Shown here: piece by piece, positions 9,090-18,400 of the stretch
Layout: each line of letters begins with the position of its first letter
Position numbering within the stretch: the first letter of the stretch is position 1
Source of the DNA: Hyphomicrobiales bacterium
Lineage (GTDB): Bacteria; Pseudomonadota; Alphaproteobacteria; Rhizobiales; Xanthobacteraceae
NCBI GenBank assembly: GCA_017305715.1
Contig: JAFKKG010000009.1
Span: 124,001 to 188,000, forward strand
Direction of reading: 5' to 3'
Length of the DNA stretch: 64,000 nucleotides
Notes under the pieces: generated by a model
What the model was told of the DNA's origin: nothing
Seen by the model: only the letters and a program-made list of their open reading frames with translations
Database searches by the model: none
Translations under genes and position numbers: made by a program

Positions 9090-10700
9090 ATGAGCATCAC
9101 AGACTATACTCCGTACGAGAACATGAGTCCGTTTGAGATCAAGGACGGGCTGATCAAGCTCGCCAAGCGCAACGCTGCCAAGGGCGCCCACGCCTTTCTC
9201 AACGCCGGCCGCGGCAACCCCAATTGGATCGCGACCGCGCCGCGAGAGGCTTTCTTCCTGTTTGGTCAGTTCGCGCTCACGGAAGCGCGCCGCGCGATGG
9301 ACAATCCGGTCGCCGGGCTGGCGGGTATGCCGCAACCTGGCGGTATCGCGGCTCGTCTGTCCGCATGGCTGGAGAAACATGCGGACGCAGAAGGGGCGAC
9401 GTTTATCGGTAACGCAGTCGCCTACGGTACAAAGACGCTTGGCTTTGACCCCGACGCCTTTGTTCACGAACTCACGGACTCGATCATCGGCGATAATTAT
9501 CCCGTCCCCGATCGCATGCTGGTCCATGCGGAGAAGGCCGTCCATCAGTACCTGATGTGGGCGATGTGTGGTGACAAGCCGCCAAAGGGACAGTTTCAGC
9601 TTTATGCAGTCGAGGGCGGCACCGCCGCCATGTGTTATATTTTCAAATCGCTAATGGCCAACCGCATCCTGAAAAAGGGCGACACCATCGCGATCGGTAC
9701 TCCGATCTTTACGCCTTACATCGAAATCGCCGAGCTCGAGGACTACGCTCTCAAGAGCGTTCACGTCAGGGCGACTGAAGAAAACAAATTCCAGTATTCG
9801 GATGACGAGTTGAAGAAGCTCGAAGACCCTGCCGTCAAATCATTCTTCGTCTGCAACCCCGGAAATCCGACCTCGATGGCGATGGACGCCGGGACCCGCC
9901 GGAAGCTTGTCGATCTCGTAAAGAAGAAGCGACCGGACCTCATTGTGCTCACCGACGACGTCTACGGGACGTTTGTCCCCGGCTTCCGCTCTCTGATGGC
10001 GGAGCTGCCTCACAATACGATCGGGGTCTACTCCTTTTCGAAATACTTCGGATGCACCGGCTGGCGACTCGGCGTCATTGCCCTGCATGAAAAGCATATC
10101 CTCGATGAACTGATAGCGAAGCTTCCTGAAAAGGAATTGAAGGCATTAGACAAGCGGTACGGCTCAATCACCTTGAAGCCCCGCGAGCTCAAGATGATCG
10201 ACCGGCTTGTCGCCGACAGCCGCGACGTTGCACTCAACCACACGGCCGGGCTCTCGCTGCCTCAACAGGTGATGATGACGTTGTTCTCGCTGGGCGAGTT
10301 GATGGACACGGAAAAGGTCTATCAAAAGGCCTGCATCGATATCTGCCGGCAGCGGACGCACCGACTGCTGGAGGGGCTGCCCCTCAATGTAAAGCCGAAC
10401 GAAAACTTCGCCCGCTATTACGGCACGATCGACTTCGAGTTCTGGCTGCGCAAATATGCCGGAGAAGAGATGGTCGAATGGCTGAAGAAAAATGTTCACC
10501 CGCTTGATCTGGTTCGGAAGCTTGCCGAAGATCACGCCATCGTTCTTCTCAACGGTGGCGGATTTGATGCTCCCAATTGGAGCGTACGCGTATCGTTCGC
10601 CAATCTGCCGGACGATTCATATGAAGATATCGGCCGCGCTGTACGCGCTGTGGCGCGTGGGTACTTTGAGACGTTCAAGGCAAAAAAGACGAAGGCTTAG
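9090..10700 (+). CDS. aspD: Aspartate 4-decarboxylase (bifunctional with aspartate aminotransferase activity)
   Basis: 536 residues from the ATG at 9090, preceded by GGGAGACAGG; an in-frame TTG at 9066 is rejected. A PLP-dependent fold-type I enzyme converting L-aspartate to L-alanine plus CO2. The Schiff-base lysine is in YSFSKYFGCTGWRLGV. The substrate-binding block VCNPGNPTSM and the PLP-binding acidic block LTDDVYGTF are present. Its length (about 535) and the N-terminal extension LNAGRGNPNW fit the large AspD subgroup rather than ordinary aminotransferases of about 400 residues. It is probably cotranscribed with aspT. Confidence 0.92.
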   Translation: MSITDYTPYENMSPFEIKDGLIKLAKRNAAKGAHAFLNAGRGNPNWIATAPREAFFLFGQFALTEARRAMDNPVAGLAGMPQPGGIAARLSAWLEKHADAEGATFIGNAVAYGTKTLGFDPDAFVHELTDSIIGDNYPVPDRMLVHAEKAVHQYLMWAMCGDKPPKGQFQLYAVEGGTAAMCYIFKSLMANRILKKGDTIAIGTPIFTPYIEIAELEDYALKSVHVRATEENKFQYSDDELKKLEDPAVKSFFVCNPGNPTSMAMDAGTRRKLVDLVKKKRPDLIVLTDDVYGTFVPGFRSLMAELPHNTIGVYSFSKYFGCTGWRLGVIALHEKHILDELIAKLPEKELKALDKRYGSITLKPRELKMIDRLVADSRDVALNHTAGLSLPQQVMMTLFSLGELMDTEKVYQKACIDICRQRTHRLLEGLPLNVKPNENFARYYGTIDFEFWLRKYAGEEMVEWLKKNVHPLDLVRKLAEDHAIVLLNGGGFDAPNWSVRVSFANLPDDSYEDIGRAVRAVARGYFETFKAKKTKA

Positions 10701-10800
10701 GCTGTCAGAAGTTTGCGGAGGAACCGCCGGGGTTCCCAAGCGGTGCGGCTGCCAGGTTCGCGTTTGGGCCCCCATTCGCCTTGCTCACGCCGCGAGAAAC

Positions 10801-10816
10801 GGCCAGGAAACTGGCC
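10801..10816. other. Perfect hairpin with GAAA tetraloop
   Basis: GGCCAG-GAAA-CTGGCC: a six-base stem closed by a GNRA-type tetraloop, in the gap between aspD and the small zinc-ribbon gene and 76 bases before the latter's start. There is no T-tract, so it is not an ordinary terminator. It may stabilise the aspD transcript end or act in the leader of the small gene. Confidence 0.4.
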
Positions 10817-10892
10817 CCGAATCTGCATGGCTGACATTTTGCCGTATGACTACGGATTATCAGTGCGTGTTACAGCCGGCATATACCCGTAC

Positions 10893-11027
10893 ATGCCATA
10901 TCAACAAGACCGCCCCCTGTGCCCGAAATGCGGGATGCGCATGATGATGACCGCGCGTAAGCCAAACGGAAACGTTGCCTTTGAATGCCTTCGCTGCGGT
11001 CATACTGAAACGCGTAGCCAGGAATAA
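10893..11027 (+). CDS. Small zinc-ribbon protein (44 aa)
   Basis: From the ATG at 10893 the product is a compact zinc ribbon: CPKCGMRM, then a 15-residue strand-turn, then CLRCGHTE, giving two CxxC knuckles. An in-frame ATG at 10827 would add 22 residues without family resemblance. Short zinc ribbons of this form occur widely in rhizobia with unknown function, possibly binding nucleic acid or protein. It is followed by a terminator-like hairpin. Confidence 0.65.
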   Translation: MPYQQDRPLCPKCGMRMMMTARKPNGNVAFECLRCGHTETRSQE

Positions 11028-11047
11028 AGTTGACGCCACGCCCTTGA

Positions 11048-11067
11048 GGCCGCCAACTGAGGCGGCC
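11048..11067. terminator. Terminator-like hairpin between convergent genes
   Basis: GGCCGCC-aactga-GGCGGCC: a 7-bp GC stem between the zinc-ribbon gene (plus) and the SGNH hydrolase (minus). It lacks a long T-tract on either side, so efficiency is doubtful. Confidence 0.45.
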
Positions 11068-11123
11068 CTTGAACCGTGCGCGCAATGAGAAGTCGGAGCT
11101 GTGTTCTCAGTCGGAACGGTCGG

Positions 11124-12092
11124 CTACGGCGCCGGTTTTGCTCCGATCACGCCGTTCGCGGACAACAGGCCAAGCAATCGCTCGGCGACGAGTTTGTGGC
11201 CCTCGGGCGTCCAGTGGCCGCCAAGCGACGCGCCCGGATAGGCGGCCGCGCCATCGAAGCTGACAAAGGCAATCCGTGCGGCCTCAAGGTGCCGGATCAG
11301 CGCGGCATCGTCGGCCTGCAGACCGACGAAAAACTTGCCACCGTTCGTCTCCACAAACCGCCTGATCTCATCGACGAGTTTTTCGGTCGGGTCCGGCACG
11401 TGCACCACCGGATGCCGCAGCTTCAGATAAACCGCGTTGCCGAGCCGAACCAGCCAGGAATGGCGCACCCACCAATCCTCCTTGATGGCCTGCAGGCGTG
11501 ACTTGGCGACGGGTTGTCCCTGCAACACCAGCGATCCGTCCGCCGATGTCGCAAAATACGGCTTCTGGTAGCCTTCGTAGCGGATGCTGCTGCTGTTATC
11601 CTCGCGGTCGTTGTTGGTGCAGAAAATCAGCACGACGATGGCGGGTTTCACCTTCGGCCATAGTCTTTGCAGCAGGAGGTATTCCTGATCCGTGCCGAAG
11701 CCGGAAACCCCTGCCGCCAAAATCCGGTAGTCCGGAATGCGCGGTTTCAAGAGCTCCGAAAAGCGCTCGCCGGCCTCGGCATCGAGGCCCCAGACAAAGG
11801 AATCGCCGAGAAACATGATGGTCGGTCTCGCGTCGGGAACGAACTCCTCGTCGCGCAGGCCGAGGCTGTTGTGGCGGGCATGGATGGTGCGGGCGTTGGT
11901 GACGGTCGAACTCGACCCGGGTATCGGCATCCAGCCGAGCTCGGAATCGTACTGGTAGCTGAGCGAACGCTCGCTGACGCCCTCGCGCAATTCGCGCAGA
12001 TCGACAACGCGGAGAACGACTTCCAGCGCGGCGAGCGTCACGATCGTCATGACCGCGATGGCGCCCAGCGATTGCAGCGTTTTGCGAGCCAT
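11124..12092 (-). CDS. SGNH/GDSL-family hydrolase, membrane-anchored
   Basis: 322 residues. An N-terminal hydrophobic helix (about 8-28) is likely a signal anchor. Catalytic blocks: FLGDSFVWG (nucleophile Ser), AAGVSGFGTDQ (block II Gly), FCTNNDRED (block III Asn) and a late HWTPEGH with the catalytic His. The family includes acyl esterases and acetyl transferases acting on surface glycans or lipids. It is the last gene of a minus-strand set SxtJ - DUF5989 - carbamoyltransferase - this gene, with 27 bp after the carbamoyltransferase, so a shared substrate such as a carbamoylated or acylated envelope product is inferred. Confidence 0.8.
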   Translation of the reverse strand: MARKTLQSLGAIAVMTIVTLAALEVVLRVVDLRELREGVSERSLSYQYDSELGWMPIPGSSSTVTNARTIHARHNSLGLRDEEFVPDARPTIMFLGDSFVWGLDAEAGERFSELLKPRIPDYRILAAGVSGFGTDQEYLLLQRLWPKVKPAIVVLIFCTNNDREDNSSSIRYEGYQKPYFATSADGSLVLQGQPVAKSRLQAIKEDWWVRHSWLVRLGNAVYLKLRHPVVHVPDPTEKLVDEIRRFVETNGGKFFVGLQADDAALIRHLEAARIAFVSFDGAAAYPGASLGGHWTPEGHKLVAERLLGLLSANGVIGAKPAP

Positions 12093-12119
12093 GGCTTCAC
12101 GCCTGCCCTTGCGGTCCGA

Positions 12120-13952
12120 TCAGTCGAGTTCGAACGCGTGCTTGTAGTCGAGCTTCAGCGACGCCGGCTGGTCTTCCTTGTTCAGCAGGCAATTGCCGAC
12201 CACCAGAACCTCGATATCGCTGCCCATGAAGCAGCGGAAGGCGTCTTCCGGCGTGCACACGATCGGCTCTCCGCGGACGTTGAAACTGGTATTGACCAGC
12301 ACCGGACATCCCGTCTCGGCCTTGAACGCGGTCAGCAGCGCGTGGAAACGCGCATTGGTATCGGCGTGCACGGTCTGGATCCGCGCCGAATAGTCGACAT
12401 GGGTCACGGCCGGGATATCCGACCTCGGCACGTTCAGACGCTCGATACCGAACAGCTTCTCGTCGCCGGGGCTGGCGGGGCGGCGGTGTTTCGGCAGCAC
12501 ATCGGCGACGATCTGCATGTAGGGACTGTCGCCGTCGAGTTCGAACCATTCGGCGACATCCTCGCGCAGCACGGCCGGCGCGAACGGGCGAAAGCTTTCG
12601 CGAAATTTGACGCGCAGGTTGAGCGAGCTTTGCATCCGCGGCGAGCGGGGATCGCCGAGGATCGAGCGCGCCCCCAGCGCCCGCGGGCCGAATTCCATCC
12701 GCCCCTGGAACCAGCCGACCGCCTTTTCGGCAACCAGCGCCCTGACCGTGCCGTTGATCAGCGCCTCATCGGTGAGCGTCGAGAACACCGCCCCCGCCTG
12801 CGCCAGCCGCTGCTCGATCTCGGCCTGCGCGAAAGACGGCCCGAGATAGCCGCCCGCCATCGCATCGCCCACGGGCGCCGGGCGTGGCTTGCCGGCAAAC
12901 TGGTAATGCGCGGCCAATGCCGCACCGACCGCGCCGCCGGCATCGCCCGCGGCGGGTTGCACCCATATATTCCTGAAATGGCGCTCGCGCAGGATCTTGC
13001 CGTTGGCAACGCAATTCAGCGCCACGCCGCCCGCCAGACAGAGATTTTCCGATTCCCCCTCGCGCGCCAGGCTGCGCGTCAGCCGCAGCACGATCTCTTC
13101 CGTCACCTGCTGCACGGAAGCGGCCAGATCCATGTGGCGCTGGTCGAGGCGGTCAGCGGGATTGCGCGGCTTGCCGCCGAACAGCGCATCGAACCGGCCG
13201 TTGGTCATGGTCAGCCCGGTGCAATAATCGAAATATTGCAGATCGAGGCGGAAACTGCCGTCATCCTTGAGGTCGATGAGGTGGTCGAGGATCCGTTTTG
13301 CGTATTTCGGCTCGCCATAGGGCGCCAGCCCCATCACCTTGTACTCGCCGGAATTGACCTTGAAGCCGGTGTAATAGGTGAAGGCCGAATAGAGCAGCCC
13401 GATCGAGTGCGGGAAGTTGATCTCGCGCGTCAGGTCGAGCGTGTTGTCCCTGCCATGGCCGGCCGACGTCGTCGTCCACTCGCCGACCCCGTCCAGCGTC
13501 AGGATCGCCGACTCGGCGAACGGCGAGGCAAAGAACGCCGAGGCCGCATGGCTCTGGTGATGATCCGCAAACAGCAGCTTGGCTTCCCAATCGACGCTGT
13601 CATCGATCTCCATGAGGTGGTTGCGGAGCACGCCTTTTTGAAACAGTTTTTCCTTGAGCCAGACCGGGATCGCCTTGCGGAACGACTGGAAGCCGCGCGG
13701 GGCGAAGGCAAGATAGGTCTCGAGCAGGCGCTCGAATTTGAGAAACGGCTTTTCGTAGAACACGACATGGTCGAGGTCGCTTGCGGCGATGCCCGCCGCC
13801 GACAGGCAATAGCGGCTGGCCGCGGCCGGAAAACCCGGATCGTGCTTGCGGCGCGTGAAGCGCTCTTCCTGCGCGGCCGCGACGATCCTGCCGTCCACCA
13901 GCAGGGCGGCGGCGCTGTCATGGTAGAATGCTGAAATACCGAGGATGCGCAA
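12120..13952 (-). CDS. Carbamoyltransferase, NodU/CmcH family
   Basis: 610 residues, full length for the family. The N-terminal Kae1-like ATPase domain starts MRILGISAFYHDSAAALLVDG and carries FADHHQSHAASAFF and LTLDGVGEW. The C-terminal YrdC-like part carries GWFQGRMEFGPRALGARSILGDPR. These enzymes transfer a carbamoyl group from carbamoyl phosphate to hydroxyls: Nod factor for NodU, cephem for CmcH, saxitoxin for SxtI. There is no nod gene nearby. Neighbouring DUF5989 and SxtJ-like proteins match the housekeeping-type cluster, so a Nod-factor role is not supported. The acceptor is unknown. Confidence 0.9.
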   Translation of the reverse strand: MRILGISAFYHDSAAALLVDGRIVAAAQEERFTRRKHDPGFPAAASRYCLSAAGIAASDLDHVVFYEKPFLKFERLLETYLAFAPRGFQSFRKAIPVWLKEKLFQKGVLRNHLMEIDDSVDWEAKLLFADHHQSHAASAFFASPFAESAILTLDGVGEWTTTSAGHGRDNTLDLTREINFPHSIGLLYSAFTYYTGFKVNSGEYKVMGLAPYGEPKYAKRILDHLIDLKDDGSFRLDLQYFDYCTGLTMTNGRFDALFGGKPRNPADRLDQRHMDLAASVQQVTEEIVLRLTRSLAREGESENLCLAGGVALNCVANGKILRERHFRNIWVQPAAGDAGGAVGAALAAHYQFAGKPRPAPVGDAMAGGYLGPSFAQAEIEQRLAQAGAVFSTLTDEALINGTVRALVAEKAVGWFQGRMEFGPRALGARSILGDPRSPRMQSSLNLRVKFRESFRPFAPAVLREDVAEWFELDGDSPYMQIVADVLPKHRRPASPGDEKLFGIERLNVPRSDIPAVTHVDYSARIQTVHADTNARFHALLTAFKAETGCPVLVNTSFNVRGEPIVCTPEDAFRCFMGSDIEVLVVGNCLLNKEDQPASLKLDYKHAFELD

Positions 13953-13961
13953 AGTCGCGGC

Positions 13962-14111
13962 TCAGAACAGCGTGTACACGAACGGCGCCAGCGCTGAACC
14001 CTTGGTCAGAACCAGCAGCCCCCCCAATACGAGCATGACGGCAAAGATCGGGATCAGCCAGAATTTGCGGCGGGCCCGGATGAAGGCGAACAGTTCACGC
14101 AGAAACGACAT
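13962..14111 (-). CDS. DUF5989 family small membrane protein (49 aa)
   Basis: Reads MSFLRELFAFIRARRKFWL, then a single hydrophobic helix (IPIFAVMLVLGGLLVLT) and ends SALAPFVYTLF. It sits 9 bp from each neighbour, between SxtJ and the carbamoyltransferase. The basic FIRARRKFWL entry to one membrane helix and the APF.Y..F ending are typical of DUF5989, regularly found beside NodU-type carbamoyltransferases. It may anchor or activate the transferase at the membrane; this is inferred from context. Confidence 0.75.
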   Translation of the reverse strand: MSFLRELFAFIRARRKFWLIPIFAVMLVLGGLLVLTKGSALAPFVYTLF

Positions 14112-14120
14112 CGGCCTGCC

Positions 14121-14540
14121 CTAGAATTGCTGGCGCATTGATTCAGACGGCGGTCTGGGATCGGAACGCGGCAACCAATAGGTCGGCGACGAACGATCGC
14201 GCGCGAGCCTGAGGAAATCCTTGCCGAACAGCCGCATCACCAGTCCGACGGGCAGGATCGCGACAAAGAAGAGCAGCGCCATAATGACGGGATTGACGAT
14301 GCGGTACATCAGGAGCCCGAACTTCAGCCAGGCGCGGTTGGCCGGATTGAGCCAATGCGGCCGCCACGAGGTCAGGCCGGCAAACGCGGCGGCGGCGCCG
14401 AGCCAGTACGGCCAATGAGACGACCCTTTGTAGAGACCGTAGCTGCCGATCAAGGCAAACACGGCGGCCATCGTGAACCCGAAATTGCGATCGCTTGGAC
14501 CGACGACAATCTCGTCATGTTCCGGCTCCAGCGATTGCAT
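14121..14540 (-). CDS. SxtJ-family membrane protein
   Basis: 139 residues from the ATG at 14540. Two pairs of hydrophobic segments: around residues 20-38 and 43-57, then 72-105. Between them is the block RPHWLNPANRAWLKFGLLMYRIVNP, which with GKDFLRL is characteristic of the SxtJ family named from saxitoxin clusters. It is the first gene of the four-gene minus-strand set. Like DUF5989 it follows carbamoyltransferases across phyla, suggesting a membrane partner of that enzyme. No catalytic motif is visible. Confidence 0.75.
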   Translation of the reverse strand: MQSLEPEHDEIVVGPSDRNFGFTMAAVFALIGSYGLYKGSSHWPYWLGAAAAFAGLTSWRPHWLNPANRAWLKFGLLMYRIVNPVIMALLFFVAILPVGLVMRLFGKDFLRLARDRSSPTYWLPRSDPRPPSESMRQQF

Positions 14541-14631
14541 CGGGCTTTCAGGCCTTTTCGGCTTGGTGACAGGCAATGTCGTCGACAGGCAATCCGGCGA
14601 TTTAAGTACGCGTTCGCAACTCTCGCTAGCA

Positions 14632-15381
14632 TTATTTGGCGCGGGCTTTAACCCCCTTGCGGCGGCGATAATCCTTCTTTTTGGGCTTTGGTGCCAGTTC
14701 CGGCATGGTGGCCTGGACCTCGCGGTATCGCGCCAGCAGCCGCTCAAAACTGCCGTTGAGCGTCTCGCCGATATCGGGCCGCTTCTCCAGCCCCGCCAGC
14801 AGCATGGCCGCGGCTTCGATGGTCGACAGGCCGTCGGACCGCGGCTCCTTGCGGAGCTTGCCATAGCGCGACGGGCGCTTGGGCCCGAGGATCACCCGCT
14901 GGCATTTCAGCATCCACGCATTGCGCCACCACAGCGCCTTGGCCTGGCTCCAGGTGCCGTCGAGCAGCACGATGCCCTCAATGTCGTTGAGGATGGCGCG
15001 CTGATGCGGCTCGATCTCGCCCTTGCGGTTGATCGCGACGATTTCGCTTTCGGTGTCGAGTTCGCTGACCTTGGCGGAGCCGAGATACAGCACCGCCCAG
15101 CGCGAGGGATCGTCAACGGTGCGTCCGAGCGCCTTGGAGAGGCTCGGCCACGACAATCCGATCTTGAGCACGGCGTTGCCAAAATGCAGCGCGGTGAGCC
15201 GCGCGGTGCCGAGGGTGCGGTCCTGCTCCTGCGGATGCTGCAGGATCAGCAGCGAGACCTTGTTCTTCGCGATCGGCGTAATGCTGTCGCAGATGCACAG
15301 CGGCAGCGGCTTGCCGCAATCGGCACATTCCGGCACCTCGACTGTCTCGGCACCGGCCCTGGATTCGGATTGTTTTGACAT
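14632..15381 (-). CDS. DTW-domain tRNA-uridine aminocarboxypropyltransferase
   Basis: 249 residues from the ATG at 15381. The N-terminal zinc-binding cysteines are CADCGKPLPLCIC. The family-naming motif appears as LLDGTWSQAK, preceded by the QHPQE block. DTW proteins (TapT/TuaA) transfer the 3-amino-3-carboxypropyl group from SAM to uridine in tRNA (acp3U). The lysine-rich C-terminal tail (PKPKKKDYRRRK) fits RNA binding. It starts 57 bp after the RND pump gene on the same strand, but functional linkage is doubtful. Confidence 0.85.
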   Translation of the reverse strand: MSKQSESRAGAETVEVPECADCGKPLPLCICDSITPIAKNKVSLLILQHPQEQDRTLGTARLTALHFGNAVLKIGLSWPSLSKALGRTVDDPSRWAVLYLGSAKVSELDTESEIVAINRKGEIEPHQRAILNDIEGIVLLDGTWSQAKALWWRNAWMLKCQRVILGPKRPSRYGKLRKEPRSDGLSTIEAAAMLLAGLEKRPDIGETLNGSFERLLARYREVQATMPELAPKPKKKDYRRRKGVKARAK

Positions 15382-15438
15382 CCGCTCGCTATACGCTTCG
15401 CCGCCCAACCCATCAACACATCAGGGCTGATCCGGCCA

Positions 15439-18400
15439 TTATTCCGCGGGCGCCTGGATCGCGGCCCGCTCTTCCCGGCGTCGCCGCAACCGGTCGATCA
15501 GCAGGTAAATCACCGGCGTCGTGTACAGCGTCAGGATCTGGGACACGAACAACCCGCCGATGATGGTGATGCCGAGCGGCCGGCGCAGCTCGGTGCCGGG
15601 GCCGGTGGCGATGACCAGGGGAATGCCGGCGAACAGGGCCGCCATCGTCGTCATCAGAATGGGGCGGAACCGGGCCGAGCAGGCCTCGAAGATCGCATCC
15701 GCCGACGACAGGCCGCGATTGCGTTCGGCGTCGAGCGCGAAATCCACCATCATGATGCCGTTCTTCTTGACGATGCCGATCAACAGAATGATGCCGACAA
15801 AGGCGATCACGGTCAGCGGCGTGTTGGTCACCTGCAGCGCCAGCAGCGCGCCGAGCCCCGCCGACGGCAGCGTCGAGATGATGGTCAGGGGATGCGCCAG
15901 GCTCTCATAGAGCACGCCCAGCACGATATACATCGCCACCAGCGCGCCGAGGATCAGCAGCGGCTGCCGGCCGCTGGTCTTGTTGAAATCGCCGGCGCTG
16001 CCGTCGAAACTGCCGCGGATGCCCTCCGGCATGTGCAGCTCATCGACCGCGCGCTGGATGTTGGTGGTCGCGACCTCCAGCGGCACGTTGGGCATCAGGT
16101 TGAACGACACCGTGGTCGAGGGGAACGACTGCGAATGATAGACCGCCAGCGGCGACAGGCCACGCTGGTAGCGCACCACGGCCGACAGCGGAACCTGGGC
16201 GTCGCCCGCGCCGGCGACGAAGATGCGTTCGAGGTTCGACGGATCGCTCTGGAACCTGGGATCGATCTCCAGCACCACCATGTACTGGTTGCGCTGGGTA
16301 TAGACGATCGAAATCTGGCGCTGCGCGAATGCGTTGTTGAGGGCATTGTCGATGTCCTGGACGCGGACGCCGAGGCTGGAGGCGGTCTTGCGGTCGATCA
16401 CCAGCGACAATTGCAGTCCGCCGGGATCGCGGTCACTGGACACGTCGGTGATGCCCTCGACGGTCTCCATGCGCTTGCCGACCAGCGGCGCCCATTTCTG
16501 CAGCAGATCGAGATCGGTGCTCGACAGCGTGTATTGATAGTCCGAATCGCTCTGCCGTCCGCCGGTCCGCAGATCCTGGGCGGCGAACATGAACAGGCGG
16601 ATGCCGGCGACGCGATAGAGCGCCCGGCGCAAGCGATCGATCACCTGCGCGGTGGACTCCCCTGCCCGCTCCTCCGGCGGCTTCAGACTGATGAACATGG
16701 TGCCGCGGTTGGAGCCGCCGCCGCCTGGGCCGCCGCCGCTGCCGAGCGAAGAGCCGATCCCGGCGACCGCGGGGTCGGCCATCACGATATCGGCCAGCTG
16801 CTGCTGCAGGCCGAGCATCGCCTGGAACGAGATATCGGGGGACGCGCGGGTGGAGCCGATCACGAAGCCAGAGTCGTCGGTCGGGAAATAGCCCTTCGGC
16901 GTCTTGATGTAGAGCGTCACGGTGAGCGCGATGGTGGCAAAGAACACGATCAGGGTGAGGTATGGAAACTCCAGCACCCGCCGCAGCGTCCAGGTGTAGA
17001 ACGACACGATCCGCGACAGCGTGCCCTCGACCAGCCGGTCGAACCAGGTGGCACGATCGGACGTCGCCTCCTTGATGAAGTGCGCGCAGATCATCGGCGT
17101 GACGGTGAGCGAAACCACGGTCGACACCACGATGGCAAAGGTCAATGTCAGCGAGAATTCGCGCAGCAATCGCCCGACGATCCCGTCCATGAAGATCAAG
17201 GGCGTAAAGGCGGCGATCAGCGATAGGCTGATCGACAGCACGGTAAAGCCGATCTGCTTGGCGCCTTCGAGGGCGGCGGCGAGCGGCGCCATGCCGGCTT
17301 CGAGATTGCGGTACATGTTCTCGATCATCACGATGGCGTCGTCGACCACGAAGCCGACGGAAATCGCCAGCGCCATCAGCGACAGATTGTCGATTGAGAA
17401 GCCGGCGAGCCACATCCCGGCGCAGGTGCCGGCCAGCGCCAGCGGCACCGAGACGCCGGCGGCAATCGTCGGCGTCAGCCGCCGCAGGAACGCGAATACC
17501 ACCACCATGACCAGGAACGCGGTCGCCAGCAGCGTATATTGCATGTCGAGCACGCTGGCGCGGATGGTGCCGGTGCGGTCGACCAGCGTCGAAATCTCGA
17601 CGCCGCCCGGCAGCCATTGCTTCAGTTCCGGCAGCAGCGCCCTCACCCGGTCGACGGTGTCGATGACGTTGGCGTCGCCCTGCTTGGTGATCTGGATCAA
17701 AACCGCCGGCTGCTTGTTGAACCAGGCGATCGAGCGGCTGTTGCGGACGGAATCCTCGACTTCAGCCACATCCGAGAGGCGGACGTAATTGTTGCCCGAA
17801 CTCTTGACGATGATGTCGCGGAATTCGGCCGCGGTGCGCATCTGCCTGTTGGTCGAGATCGTCTCGCTCTGGCGGCCGCCATTGAAGATCCCGACCGGGC
17901 CGAGCGGGTTGGAATTGATGATCGCGAGCCGGACGTCGTCGGTGGCGATGCCCGCATTGGACAAGGAGACCGGGTTGAGCGCGATCCGCACCGCGGGCTG
18001 GTCCGCGCCGCTGACGGTGACCTCGCCGACACCAGGGACCTGCGAAATGCGCTGGGCGATCACGGTATCGGCGACGTCATACATCGCGCTGGTGGTCAGC
18101 GTCTTCGAGGTCAGCGCCAGCACGAACACCGGGGCCGCCGCCGGATTGGCCTTGCGGAACCTCGGCAATGACGGCAAGTCGCTCGGCAAATCCGCCAGCG
18201 AGGCATTGATCGCGGCCTGCACGTCGCGCGCGGCGCGGTCGATGTTGCGGCCGATCGAGAATTGCAACTGGATGCTGGTGGTGCCGAGCGAACTCGTCGA
18301 TGTGATCTGGTCGACGCCGGAAATCTGGCCGAGCCGCCGCTCCAGCGGCGCTGCCACCGTCGATGCCATCACCGAAGGGTCGGCCCCCGGGCGGCTGGCG

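Noticed and set aside
11667-13934. 755-codon plus-strand frame across the carbamoyltransferase
   Set aside because: Exact antisense overlap of a clearly recognised NodU-family gene, biased composition, no ribosome-binding site.
12120-13952. Reading the carbamoyltransferase as a nodulation gene nodU
   Set aside because: No nod box, nodABC or other nodulation gene nearby, and the SxtJ/DUF5989 context points to another role.
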